Shown: piece by piece, positions 45,033 to 56,701 of the stretch
Layout: each line of letters starts with the position of its first letter
How positions within the stretch are numbered: the stretch's first letter is position 1
From: Larix kaempferi
Taxonomy: Eukaryota; Streptophyta; Pinopsida; Pinales; Pinaceae
Reading direction: 5' to 3'
Length of the DNA: 64,000 nucleotides
NCBI GenBank assembly: GCA_027924585.1
Contig: BSBM01000825.1
Coordinates: 3,018,001 to 3,082,000 of the forward strand
Program-made: the position numbers and the translations under genes
The notes under the pieces: model-generated
What the model was told of the DNA's origin: nothing
The model's database searches: none
The model's input: only the letters and a program-made list of their open reading frames with translations

Positions 45033-45488
45033 CTAAGAAATATTGAATGCATGGTCCCATATGGTGGGATCATCATCTTTTACAGGCTCAACATATCGGC
45101 GTCCTTCAGCCAGATCCAACGGAGCTATGACCCAGAAATCGTGATTCTCAAAGGTCATCATGCACAGCTTGAAGTTGATCACAGCTCCACTATCGTTAGC
45201 CCATCCAATGCCCAATAGCGCAGGATAGGAACTTCCTCCCTCAATGAATTCGATGACATCGAAGTCCGCATAAGTCTTCATACCCTCAATATCAACCATT
45301 AGTCGCGGAACCCATCCAATGGGTGTTACTTTCGCATGGTTAGCCAACCGGAGCTGCATAGGAGACCAGCTCAATGGGGGACTCTCCATTTTCTGCCATG
45401 CTTGCTTGGTTGAGATGTTAACATCCAAACCAAGGTCAAGAATAACAAAGTCAACATCATATTCACCAATCTGAATATTCATTCTCAT
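45033..45488 (-). pseudogene. Retropepsin-like protease of element B (DLG motif)
   Basis: 151 codons open. VDFVILDLGLDVNISTKQAW gives the active-site Asp as DLG. LSWSPMQLRLANHAKVTPIG, VPRLMVDIEGMKTYADFDVI and SSYPALLGIGWANDSGAVIN follow the aspartic protease order (flap, then the hydrophobic-hydrophobic-G block). Family role: cleaves the Gag-Pol polyprotein. It is followed in frame, after a stop, by the second gag-like domain. Confidence 0.78.
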
Positions 45489-45550
45489 CTCCTTGCCAGT
45501 CTTCCGTCACTGTAGAGAGTTTACTGCAGACTCCTGCCGTCCTTTCAGAA

Positions 45551-45863
45551 ATTACTGCAACCATCCCTCAATCTCAACCAGGGCAACTGGGTCTCGGGCC
45601 AATAACAGATAGATTTCAATAAACTTTTGTAATGTCCCCGGTGGTGGCAGTCGATCAGCATCGGAAGTAGTATCAAAGACAGGTGGCATGTCGCAAACAA
45701 CAGCCTTACCGCGGTCTTTCTCCAAAGTGCGACGTGCCTCCAAGAATGTCTCTCGCTCTGTGTCAATGTCGAAAGGTACCGTCTTCTGAACAGCCAACCA
45801 AATTAGTGGTAGCGAACTATCTTCCCCAGTCATCTTGCCTCCACGAGTGACAACAACCACCAA
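45551..45863 (-). pseudogene. Gag-protease linker of element B
   Basis: The open frame starts MVVVVTRGGKMTGEDSSLPL and ends LVEIEGWLQ followed by TAA. It holds the VTR-GG core also found in element A. It shares the frame of the protease. No enzymatic residues. Confidence 0.5.
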
Positions 45864-46084
45864 AGCATCTTGTGGTCGCGGTTCTGTAGAAATGGTCGCA
45901 ATATTTGCACCCTGTGTTTGGTTCTGTTGCAGATTCCCCGGTTGATTGACATTTTGATTGGCGTTCGATGGTGGTTGCAGGGGCTGGTTCTGTACTGGAT
46001 GTTGTACTTGATTCTATACTGGTTGCTGTGGCTGGGCCTGATTCTGTAGCTGCGGAGCCTTCCCAGCCTTCCATCGTGCAATCA

Positions 46085-46484
46085 ACTGTGGACAATTCTC
46101 AAACGTATGATCATTACCAAAACAGAACCTACACTGATTCTGTAGTAGTGGGCAGTCGCGCTGATAAATCCCCCATACCGCACAGTGGTAACATTGAACA
46201 GATCCACGACCACCTCGGCCTCCTCCTCCATGACCAAATCCGCCACCGCGTCCACCCGTGTATCCTCCTCGGTAGACACCTGTTGCTGGTACTGAGGTTG
46301 GTTAAAGTGTTGCTGCATTGGGGCTGGTGGTATCCCTTTCCCTTGTGGTGCATACTGCGGTTGCTGTACATACTGTGGTTGTGGGGGAGTCATCTGCATC
46401 GGAGTATATTGCGGCATGAACTGCTGTGGTTGCTGTTGTTGTGGTGCAAACTGCATCTGTGGTTGCGGTAGCGGTTGAGCTAGC
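46085..46484 (-). pseudogene. Gln-rich linker, RGG stretch and knuckles 4-5 of element B
   Basis: The frame from 46484 is QPLPQPQMQFAPQQQQPQQF and similar Gln/Pro sequence. After a frameshift near 46280 it reads YRGGYTGGRGGGFGHGGGGR, then knuckle 4 (CYHCAVWGIYQRDC, His changed to Ile) and knuckle 5 (CRFCFGNDHTFENC, intact). This is the element A arrangement of RGG followed by two knuckles. The frames that look Thr-rich or Leu/Trp-rich here are shadows. Confidence 0.78.
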
Positions 46485-49400
46485 TGTAACATCCCAAATT
46501 TTCATAAAAAATTTAAATATTTGAAAACAGTATTAAATACGATAATTATAGTTGCAGAAAATAATAATTGTTAGATTACGACAGCAATGATTTAAAAAGT
46601 TGTTAGTACTAAACATGATTTAATTTCTGTATTAGAAACATTGTAATAACGACACCTTTAACACACAATTGACAAACATGATTATTGTAATAAATGCATT
46701 GACAGGTTAGAAATATAATGCGGTACTTTTCTTTTGAGATGATACTGACAGTTTGATTTCTTGATGTCCAAGGGTGTCCTATGAGGTACCCTGGAGTTTA
46801 CTTAGCTGCAACGCTAAAGCATTTGAAATGTTCTATGTGCAGACGACAGGTAAGAAGTTCAATGATTGTATAGTTTAACAATGTGTATATAATTCAATTC
46901 AACGTCGGATAATAAAATGTTGTGAATTCTTCTTGCGAAGACAAAGTATCTGCAGGTATGACGGTTTAGTGCTGCTTCCTAGTTTTTCGACACTGTCTTA
47001 CCTTTTAACAATGTTGAAAATAATGACATCTAGAAAGTCTACATGCTATTTAAGTTTGTTGTCGTAAACCCATGACGTTGCTATAGTTTGGCTTGGTCGT
47101 CGTCTTAAGGTAAATAATACTTGTACAGTACTAAGGTAGTAATTGTTTCGCTAGCCATCAATTGCATTTAAGAGTTAGGGTAAAAAGGTACATGGCAATG
47201 GCATTTTTTTATGCTAAAAACTATTCATTGGTTTTGTTGAAATTAAAAAATGAAAACTCCTATTTCATTTTATTTTTATAGTTGGAATAATGAAAATTAT
47301 GATTATTATGCTAACCATATAATTCTCATAGATTACTATCCTATGCAATAGTTTGACAATTGTAAACTATTCACGATATATATGAAAGTTCACAATATTT
47401 AAACTCATATGAACTTGGAACTTAATACGTGGCTAAAATAAACATTAATATCCTAATCTCGACCATAATCTTAGAACTATAATTATTATACGATGTAACA
47501 ATAATGTTTTTTGGGTTTATAAAAGATCAACATGAAAATTATATCGTCGTTATAATTGGTACTGACATGTATTAATGTCGACAGGATGGACGAGTTGACG
47601 GGTTATTAAAAATGGCATAAGCCTCAAGCTGTCGTGGAGATAGTGTCTCGATCCTGCATTAAAAGCTTGAACCAAACTCCAGCTGACAGGGATTGTTAAC
47701 AATCCATGCAGTGTGATATCAATGTAATAGTAACTGCGACAGCCAAAGTGTAATGGTTTTTATATTGAACTCCTCCAAGCTGGCTGTTAATCAATCCTCC
47801 GTGTGCAAAAGTGGCAATGCCATGCTTGTGTTAATGAATGGGACATTAAATGCAGATGTTTTTCGTCCCGATGCAATCTTGCTGGCACTCTTATGATCGT
47901 CGATTTTAATGAGTTTGGGTCGTTGGATGTAACCCTATCTTTTTGTCATCGTTTTGGTTAATGAAGATTGAATGGCGTTCATTGTTACTATTGTTTCGGC
48001 AGTGAGGCCAACAGGTCGCTGAAATTTAGGGTTAGAAATCTTTGTAAGAGGTTTCGATCTCAAGACCTGTAGGTTAGGGGATAGTTGCAGGCTTCAACTC
48101 GCTACCATGGCGCGTGAAAGAAAGTAGTGTCTGTAGTTTGAAAACTGTTGATGTTGGTAGATTGCAATTTCGTTTCTATGTTTTTGAGTGGAACAAAACC
48201 TTCCTGCAACATGAGTAACGGTACCCTAGTCTCGTCCAAGGCAAGGAGCTCGTCGTTTTAGATGTGTATGTATAGAGTTCAGTCACTGGATGCAAGGGTA
48301 AGTGCCTTCATCAGTCAGTAATGTTTGTAACGTTCGTTTTACAGCTGGGAATGTATAATATCTAACCCTTAAGCGTTTAAATGGTAGGTATCAGTTTTGA
48401 AACGGAATACACAATCCATGGTTTGGAAAATGAATGGCAATTTCTCCATTCCTGGTAAGCTCTGGGTCTTCAAACCCTCGTAGGTGCTCTTTTGGTCTTG
48501 GTTGATGTGGTTTTTCAACAAATGAGTAACCAGTCTCTCCATGCTTCGGCGTTGTCTGTATGTTGAGCATCGATGAAGGTTTTTATGGTTGAAGTGAAAA
48601 CTTATGTAGGGAATGACCCTCCTCCATTTAAATGATACTCTGTCTTTTACTTTAGATGTCTTGTTTCATGAAATAGGAGTCGTAAAACTCGTTTTAAGAG
48701 TGGGAATAAACCCTGTGTGGTTTTTACTTTTGGAATTGTAAAGTCAATCTATGCAATGATGCTTCCTTTGTGAAGCTGAATTTGTGTTGGTTCGAAACTT
48801 TGAACAACCTGTTGGTTTACGTTATGAGGAGTAAGAAGTAGAGCCGAGGCTCATCTACTGTGGATACAATACTTCGCTTCTTGGAAATGAAAAAAATACT
48901 ATTTATTTTTGTGCTATTCGTCTGTGTTATATGTTTGAGTACTGTAGGTAGATATTGTGACTATCGAGCTATGTAAGGATCTATATGCTTTGTCATAGAT
49001 GATAAACTCTGTAATATGCAATTACGAAATGGTTTCTCTTTTCGTTTGTAAGTGGAATAGAACAGGGCCACACCCTTGTTCGAGTCTTGTTTTGAATATA
49101 AAAGATATTTTAAATGAAAACTTCTAAAAAAGAACCGTCGAGCCAAAACTGGGTTTTAATCTGAAACTTGTATAGATCGTTGTTTATTCATTTTTGCAAA
49201 ACGATGATAAGGATATAGTAATGTTACCATGATTGATACGAAAACCAGTTTTTGAGCAATACATAAAGATTGTAATATAGAGAGAGAGAGAGAGTAAGAT
49301 GGATGAAAACAAAAATAGTGTTTACATTATTTTCATTCTCTGATAAAATAAAATATTTTGTGAAATTGTTATAACATGAATGAAACAATGTGTATGTGAA

Positions 49401-50690
49401 AATGTGAAGACTGTGTAAAATGACTGTGATTTGCAGCTATGTCTATCGTTAGCAACTCTATTTATTTACAACATCACTATTTCTATTGCAGATATAATGT
49501 ATTGAAATTTTGAATTACATTTATTATCTATGTAATAATTAGAGATAAAAGAGGAAATAATATAATTGTAAAGAAGATCAACCATCTTTGTCTTTTATGG
49601 AAACAATGAAGTATTCTATAATATTTTAAATACTATACAGTAATTTCTACTATTTTTAACTATAGGACAGAAAATGATAAACATATAAATTACTGTACTT
49701 ATCTATCAAATCAATGGCAGTTTGCCTATATTTTCACCTATACTTAATTTGCTTCTCTACACTAGAGTACAATGCAAATAACAACATGTGGAAAAATGTA
49801 GAGATTGGATTTTTCAATTCCAGATCATCATTTAAACTTAACATTCAGACTTTAAACAAAATTAGAAATAAATTCTTCTTCCAAACAGAAAATAGAGATT
49901 ACCAATTTTACTAACATAACTATTAACTGAAATAAAATAGGAAACAGTAAAACCTGGATAAATCTGTAGGGAAACAAATAGCCCAAGAAGACTGTTCCAC
50001 CCAACCAATTCCTGAAGACAGCCAAATACTTGCCTTAGGACCCCCGAGCCTGTTCACTGAACCACCAGGAGGAAGAAACTTAGGAATTTAGGATCTCCAC
50101 TTGCAATAGCATTAACTGTTGAATTTTCAAGAACTAGCAGTCCAAAAGACCTACACCAACACCTCTGGTTCTTCTTAGCAAATAGTATGCAGAATTATTA
50201 TTACACTCACAACTAGCCTCCCTATTTGAATCTCTCAGTGATCACCTGATGCACATGAGGAAATATTTCTGCAGAAAAATATTATGTAAGAGCTGCCTGC
50301 TCAATTCGAATTTGCCTTATGTAGGCTGCCTAGGCCCTTTCAGTTGTTACTGGGTCATTAAATGAGCTGCCTTCCCACTCCCACCACCTGGGGGATAATG
50401 CCACATTTTAGGGGTATTTGTCCCATAACCAACAGCTAGTGGTGAAGTGCAATTGCTGCCATCTGTCCCATGCCTTCCAACAGCTTCCATTACTCCTAGT
50501 GGGTCAGTGAACACTCATTTAACAACTTCCTTGGGTGTTTGTCTCCTACTTTAATTTATTAAATAATAATTATTCAGTAATTACATTCATCCTTGACCAA
50601 ACTTGGTCATAATTACAAAACTTTGTAATTAAATTTAACATAAAGTATTTTGCCAATAAATAATAATTTCAGAAATTTAGGTAGGTGACA
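46485..50690. mobile_element. 4.2-kb LTR-like insertion inside element B
   Basis: Begins TGTAACATCCCAAATTT and ends AAATTTAGGTAGGTGACA, ends that are imperfect inverse copies and obey TG...CA. Flanks are ctagc (46480-46484) and ctatc (50691-50695), a 5-bp duplication with one change. Removing it restores the gag reading of element B (QPQ-[I/L]-AQPLP). No protein domain, internal LTR pair or primer site was found, so it is best seen as a long solo LTR or a non-autonomous element. It contains a (GA)n run at 49281-49295. Confidence 0.6.
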
Positions 50691-50996
50691 CTATCTGCGG
50701 TTGCAGTTGTGGTTGTTTCACAGCGTGCTGATTGTCCTTGATGTAGAATGCATCGCACATTCTCTCCTGTAGCAACCCATATGCACGGAAATCCTTGTCA
50801 TCGTGACCCATCGACTTGCAGAATGTGCAATAAATATTTCGTGGGGTTGTGACCATTTTCTTCATATACGGGAAATTATCATGACTGTGCCCAAACACCT
50901 GGCAAACACGACACCACGACATACTACCGCCATTCAATGGGTTTGGCGCACCTGACACCAAATAATTACGGAAATACGGGCAATTGTCCTTCGTAT
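50691..50996 (-). pseudogene. Nucleocapsid knuckles 1(part)-3 of element B
   Basis: The left half of knuckle 1 (CTRCRGEGH) ends at 55512 and its right half (KDNCPYF) resumes at 50996: element C split it. Then come CRVCQVFGHSHDNF (fourth ligand Cys changed to Phe) and CTFCKSMGHDDKDF, the non-canonical third knuckle also seen in element A. The frame continues to QPQLQPQI, where the 4.2-kb insertion begins at 50690. Confidence 0.8.
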
Positions 50997-51430
50997 TGTT
51001 AGGAACCCATGTCTTTACTTTGTTAGTATATTGTTGTTGGACACATATGCTTTGTAAGTCGTCTCGTAGTATTTGTTATTCCATAGTTTATATTAGCCCA
51101 TAGTATTGACCCATAGTATTGGACGCATATGCTTTGTAAGTCGTCCCATAGTATTATATGTCCCATGGTTTTGACTCATAGTATTGGCACCTAGACTTAG
51201 CCCATGGTTTGTATTGACACATAGTATTGACCCATTGTATTGGCGCCTAGACTTAGTATATAAGTGTGTGTTGAGGCCTATGAAGGCACCGTGAAGTTAA
51301 TTGTATTGAGCTTTCTCAAAGGAGGTTTCCCCCTCGAAGTGGCCCGTGATCAATATAAAAGTGATTCTGAGTTTTATTATTTCTGATATCTCGTGTATTT
51401 GCATTAATTAATTATTGCAGGTTCATCACA
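50997..51430 (+). repeat. 5' LTR of element C
   Basis: TGTTAGGAACCCATG to GTTCATCACA. TATA word TATATAAG at 51257-51264. It contains repeated catagtattgacccatagta words. Confidence 0.95.
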
Positions 51431-51432
51431 TC

Positions 51433-51444
51433 TGGTATCAGAGC
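51433..51444 (+). other. Primer-binding site of element C (initiator Met)
   Basis: TGGTATCAGAGC, an exact match, two bases after the LTR end. Confidence 0.92.
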
Positions 51445-52529
51445 ACTTTCTTGGGCTCGTTGGGTGGAATTTCTGCCAAATTTTTTTTCGCATCTGTTGC
51501 AGCTTTGGAGTTGGGAATAATCCCTATCCGCTTAACTGTGGGAAGTACTTGGGCATAAGCCCTAAAACTCATTGTGAGGAGTACCACAGGAACCCCAAAG
51601 TAGCTGGCCCATTGAGAGGATCTACCAGCAAAAAGGGAAACGACCCCTACCTGATTGACTAGTTCCCACCCGTGAGGTAAACCAAGAGTTGTCGTTTGTT
51701 GCAAAGCAGTTATCAGTTTTACCTGAGCCGTGGAGTGAGGGGTACTGCCCCAATACGAAAGCCGTCAGACAACATTGGTGGCCGATTGAAACACCTGAAC
51801 TGTTAGGAAGCCATACATACCTGGGGTCCATATCTATTTTTAGTTGAACTGTTGCCCACTTCCGCTCCAGATCCAGCCATTTCAGATCTATTCTGAAAAT
51901 CATTCCAGATCCAGTCGTCGTTTCAGATCCAACCGTTTTCAATCCCTTCCGCGCCGTTGCAGATCCATCTGTTGCAGATCCCTTCCGCGCCGCTGTTGCT
52001 GATCCATTTCTAAAAAAAAAAAAAAATAAAAAAATCCACTTCCCAAGACCAGAAATCCCACATTTGTCTATTTTTAGGGTTTGCCATAACTTCTTCAATT
52101 TTCACCCGATTGCCTTCAAATTTTACCATAGAGTTCCTGCTTCTGAAATCCCCATTTTTTGTTTCCCTGTCCCTCAGAAAGTTTCAAAACTGACATCCCT
52201 GCAATCCCATTCTGCATATTTCATTCCTGAAGACCCTATCCCAAATTCCACTTCCCAAGACCAGAAATCCCACATTTGTCTATTTTTAGGGTTTGCCATA
52301 ACTTCTTCAATTTTCACCCGATTGCCTTCAAATTTTACCATAGAGTTCCCGCTTCTGAAATCCCCATTTTTTGCTTCCCTGTCCCTCAGAAAGTGTCAAA
52401 AACCTAGTCAAACCCCAATTACCCCTCTGAGTTTTTCCCAAATCCAAATTTCTCCTTACTAAATAAGCTTGTGTTTGTGTTTTTCTATCCATTCCCCCCC
52501 CCACAAAATAAAAATAAAAATTAATAGTT
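51445..52529 (+). other. Untranslated leader of element C with internal duplication
   Basis: No plus-strand gene. A ~150-bp segment starting ccacttcccaagaccagaaa at 52036 recurs at 52248 (period 212 bp) with few changes. Three short copies of ttccgcgccgttgcagatcc type lie at about 51947-52000. The leader is over 1 kb, long for this group. Confidence 0.75.
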
Positions 52530-54128
52530 ATGGTTGTCACTCGCATTGGAGCAAACACCATGGAGGAAGCACTTGCAGCCATCCAAACCAAACTCCAAGA
52601 TCTGGATGAAAACTTTCTCAGCCTCCATCTTCAGCATTCAGCCATGAACAATAACCGACAGCTAGAATCTTTTGCAGCCACGGGGTTCTCTTCTTCCAGC
52701 AATTTTCGTGGGCCGAAGCTTGATTTTTCTCGCTTCAATGGTACTGATCCAACTGGATGGATATACCGAGTAGAACAATATTTTAGTCTGCATAATACTT
52801 TTGATGTCCAGAAAGTTCCACTTGCATCCTTTCATTTGGAATAGGAAGCCCTTCAATGGTACCATTGGTACATCAAAGCTCATCCCGAGTCAAACTGGAT
52901 AGATTTTTTCCAACTCCTTTTGCCACGATTTGGTCCTAGTGCTTTTGACGAATTCATAGGAGCACTCACTAAACTTCACCAAACTGGCACAGTGAGAGAG
53001 TATCAGATGAAATTTGAGAAACTAGCCAATCACATAGAAGGATTGTCTGATGAAGTCTACAAGAGTTGTTTTATCAGTGGTCTCAAGGATGAAATCCGCT
53101 CAGAGGTCAAAATGTTTTGTCCCAACACAATGATGGAAGTCCTAGGGTTGGCTAAGTTGGCCGAGGACAAGATCGCAGCTCAACAATGCTCCAAACCCAC
53201 CTTTGTTCCCTTCAGAAATATGGGTTCCCAACGACCTCCCATCACGCCTGCTCCTCAACCAACTCCTATCAAGCAATTGTCTGAAACAGAGATGCAGGCA
53301 TACCGAGAAAAAGGGCTTTGTTATAATTGTGATGAGAAATTCATTCGGGGACATAGATGTGTTCAACAAAAGCTCTATCTCTTGGATGTGGATTCTCCGC
53401 CTGCCTCAGAACTTGATGAAGAAGCTCCATATACAGTAGATGATCAGGTCGACTTTCAACACCCTCCTGTTGACACCCCATCTCAGGACGACCCACCCGA
53501 GATCTCTCTCCATGCTGTAACCGACGTCACCACCCCACAAACAATGCGAGTCAGGGGATACTTCAAGAAGCTCCCTCTTACCATACTCATTGATTCTAGT
53601 AGCACTCATAACTTCATTGATCCTCGGATTGCCAAACAGGCTGATTGTTTTGTCCATCCTTGCTCCAACTTTGAAGTCATGGTTTCCAATGGGGGCACCT
53701 TACTTTGCAAGGGGAAGTGTCCCAATGTGCGTTTCTCTATGGAAGATTATAACCTACGCTCTCACATGTTTTCCTTGTCCTTAAGCAGATGTGATGTGGG
53801 TTTGGGCGTTCAATGGTTACGCACACTTGGCACCATCATATGGGATTTTGCTGAACTTTGGATGCAGTTTTCAGTCAATGGGGCACAACACAAATTTATG
53901 GGCTCACAACCAGGGCCTCTCTGCATCATTAGTTCACATCGCCTGGAAAAAATACTTAAGAAGAATTCACATGGTGTCATCGCTCAGCTCCATTCCATTC
54001 AGATGCACCCATCAATAGTCTCCACTACTTCCTTGGATAGATATGGAAGTGTCTTTGTTGAACCAATGAGCTTGTTTCCTTCAAGAGACCTTTCCGGTAA
54101 GAATTTATCCGCATCTACCTCTCAGTAG
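52530..54128 (+). pseudogene. Gag and protease of element C
   Basis: The frame starts at ATG 52530 and contains a TAG at 52842-52844 (HLE*EALQWYHWY). Gag blocks: LDFSRFNGTDPTGWIYRVEQ, FGPSAFDEFIGALTKLHQTG, FEKLANHIEGLSDE. The knuckle is CYNCDEKFIRGHRC, the spaced type seen in chromoviruses. Protease follows with LTILIDSSSTHNFIDPRIA, where the catalytic DSG is changed to DSS. The frame ends at a TAG (54126-54128) right after a deletion junction near 54096, where SRD (post-protease) runs straight into LSGKNLSAS (RNase H region). The whole RT, about 400-500 codons, is absent. Confidence 0.88.
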
Positions 54129-54821
54129 GAAATGATGACTATTTTGCATACAGTACAGAAGTGGCAGCCATCCCTATTGGGGAATTATTTTTGCATCAAG
54201 ACTGATCTCCAGAGTCTGGAAACTTTCCTGGAACAGCGGGTCTCCTCCCCAACACACTTGAAATGGGTTATCCAACTCATGGGTTATGACTATGCGACCA
54301 CTTACCATAAGGGTAAGGACAATATGGTGGAAGATGCTCCTCCTCGCACATTTGATGACCCAGTTTATCTTATAGCTATTTCTCTGCTTGTTCCAAATTG
54401 GTTGCAATATGTTCAATGGGGCTATCTCTTCTATGAACTCCATGCTTCTTCATCAATAGGGCACTCTGGGTTCCTCAAAACGTATGACCAGGAACAATGT
54501 AACTTATTTTGGCAGGGACTCAAAAGGAAAATTCAACGGATGGTGGTTTACTGTGATACTTTCCAGGTTAACAAGGGTGAAACGACCCTCCTTTCGGGAC
54601 TGCTCGAACCCTTTCCCATCCCTCCACATATTTGGACAACTATTTCTATGGATTTCCTAGAAGAGATGCAGTGGTATAGTACCACATCTCAAAAGACACC
54701 ATATGAAGCAGTCTCTGGACATGCACCACCAGTTCTTCTTCCATACACCTTCAACAACTCCCCAGTTCAGGAAATTGACTCAATTCTTCGAAATCGTGAT
54801 CAGCTTCTTCTCATTCTGTAG
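54129..54821 (+). pseudogene. RNase H end and truncated integrase of element C
   Basis: Same frame as gag. EMMTILHTVQKWQPSLLG, IKTDLQSLETFLEQR and YHKGKDNMVEDAPPRTFDD are the RNase H end. The zinc finger is damaged (GHSGFLKTY then CDTFQ, the second Cys being Phe). ISMDFLEEM holds the first integrase Asp and is followed at once by QWYSTTSQKTPYEAVSGHAP, so about 120 codons with the other two catalytic residues are missing, again without loss of frame. Confidence 0.85.
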
Positions 54822-55060
54822 GACAATTTTCACATTGCAAGAATTCGACTGAAACAAAAAGTCGATCAACATCGTTCTGAGTGCACTTTTCACATCGTTG
54901 ATATGGTTCTTCTTCGTCTACAACCTTCCATGCAATCCTCCCCGAAACTCCAAAGGTGCCAGTGGCTTGGAATGCAACCCGAGGATGCTACAGGGGACCC
55001 ACTCCTTTAGATTCTACATCAATTTCCACATCTAAAACTTTGAGGACAAAGCTTTTTCTA
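54822..55060 (+). pseudogene. Integrase C-terminus and chromodomain relic of element C
   Basis: KVDQHRSECTFHIVDMVLLR and RLQPSMQSS are the end of integrase. After frame changes the blocks QWLGMQPEDAT and HQFPHLKL, then GQSF, follow. This resembles the W...PEDATWED...QFP..NLEDK core of a chromodomain, with two stops. Known chromodomains direct insertion to modified chromatin. The relic supports placing C among chromoviruses. Confidence 0.6.
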
Positions 55061-55072
55061 AAGGAGAGGGGA

Positions 55073-55506
55073 TGTTAGGAACCCATGTCTTTACTTTGTT
55101 AGTATATTTTTGTTGGACACATATGCTTTGTAAGTCATCCCGTAGTATTTGTTGATCCATAGTTTATATTAGCCCATAATATTGACCCATAGTATTGGAC
55201 GCATATGCTTTGTAAGTCATCCCATAGTATTATATGTCCCATGGTTTTGACTCATAGTATTGGCGCCTAGACTTAGCCCATGGTTTGTATTGACACATAG
55301 TATTGACCCATGGTATTGGTGCCTAGACTTAATATATAAGTGTGTGTTGAGGCCTATGAAGGCACCGTGAAGTTAATTGTATTGAGCTTGCTCAAAGGAG
55401 GTTGCCCCCTTGAAGTGGCCCGTGATCAATATAAAAGTGATTCTGAGTTCTATTATTTCTGATATCTCATGTATTTGCATTAATTAATTATTGTAGGTTC
55501 ATCACA
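55073..55506 (+). repeat. 3' LTR of element C
   Basis: Preceded by the purine tract at 55061-55072. About 96% identical to the 5' LTR by eye. Confidence 0.95.
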
Positions 55507-56502
55507 CGTATGCCCTTCTCCTCGGCATCGCGTACACCATACTTTATCGCACTGTTCCTTGTTCTTATTCAAATCTTGCAACTGTATAGTTAGGTTAGCG
55601 AGCTGTGTCTGTATCTGCGACATCCCGACTGCATTATCTCCAATCGGTGACACCTCCAATCACATTGCAATCTCTAGAGATTCGCTAGGCGTCGATATGT
55701 TTTGCTGCATCAGCCGCAGGCGAATGTGGGGTAGCAGTGCCGCAATGAACCATTCTTTATGTTGGACGGCACTCATATCGAAACAAACCTTTTCCATCAG
55801 CATCTTGAATCACTGGTCGAAATCCCATACCGTCTCATTGGGATACTACTTAATCTCCTTCAATTCAGTAATATATTGAGCCTCCGACTTAGGCTTTCTA
55901 AATTTGGCAATGAGCCCATCCCGAATCTCATCCAGCGACTTCTCTGGGGCTCCCGTAGGGACTAGAATAAACTTCATGAACCAATCTAATGCACGACATC
56001 GTAGAGTCATGGCTAACTGTCCTTTCTTAGCATCGGCATCAGTGATCTTTTTCATGGTCTAGACTGCTTCACACAAAAACCAATACTGTTCTAGGTTGTT
56101 TGTCGCACTTCCATGGAACAATGGTAACTTAGCATCATTGCCCGCCATTCTGGGATTCCTTCCTCCTGTCACTGTGCTACTACCAATTAACTTCTGTGGA
56201 ATTGATGAACTTGGAAGTGTCAAAGTGGTATTTCTTGTTGTTTGTGAGTTAGTGAACGGAGGTGTGGGTACGTTGGTGCCAGGGGTTGGTCCTGCCTCTA
56301 TCCTGGGCATATTCTGGTCGTCCCTGTCAGGACTGTGAGGTCGCTTCGTCCCGTGTGGTCTTCCTTCGCGGTTTTGTAGTTCAATCGCAGCAGGACCTTC
56401 TCCTGTCCTCTGCCTCTTCTCCTGTCGAAACCTCTCTCCTCCTCTTGTAAGACCACTTTCTTCCTTGGCTTCGCGCACAGTCTCCTCATGGTCTGCACCC
56501 AT
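55507..56502 (-). pseudogene. Gag capsid-like region of element B
   Basis: The frame 56502-56059 is a charged linker ending in DAKLPLFHGSATNNLEQYWFLC. A TAG replaces the conserved Trp of EAVW, and the same frame continues (56055-55846) with RCRALDWFMKF, LIAKFRKPKSEAQYITEL. Two more stops follow, then EWFIAALLPHIRLRLMQQ and SQIQTQLANLTIQLQD. This is the same capsid domain as in element A. The frame leads into the first zinc knuckle, which is cut by element C at 55506. Confidence 0.8.
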
Positions 56503-56701
56503 CTACCCATTACCATTCCATGTACCGTTCCCCAGCAGTTGCAGTACCCACGGCCTCCACCCACCAATCTGTCTACTGATCAATGTGCATCTTTAATATA
56601 CCCTTTTCACAGATTAGCATCTTAATCGACAATTGGAGCGACAACAGAAATATTCCCCTTGGTCCGTGGACGAAGTATCTTTCAGATTCACTACAGGATT
56701 T

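Larger units (their letters stand above)
50997..55506 (+). mobile_element. Ty3/gypsy chromovirus-type element C (4.5 kb, internally deleted)
   Basis: 434-bp LTRs (50997-51430, 55073-55506) differ at about 17 sites. Exact cgtat duplication (50992-50996, 55507-55511). Initiator-Met primer site at 51433-51444 and polypurine tract aaggagagggga (55061-55072). A single plus frame from 52530 to 54821 holds gag, protease, a partial RNase H and a partial integrase. RT and the integrase core are missing. It is inserted in the first zinc knuckle of element B, opposite in orientation. Confidence 0.95.

Noticed and set aside
45968-46505. Thr-rich and Leu/Trp-rich frames
   Set aside because: Shadow frames of the Gln-rich and RGG part of element B gag; the true frame shows zinc knuckles.
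54132-54821. Functional integrase in element C
   Set aside because: Two of the three catalytic residues are deleted and the zinc finger has lost a Cys.
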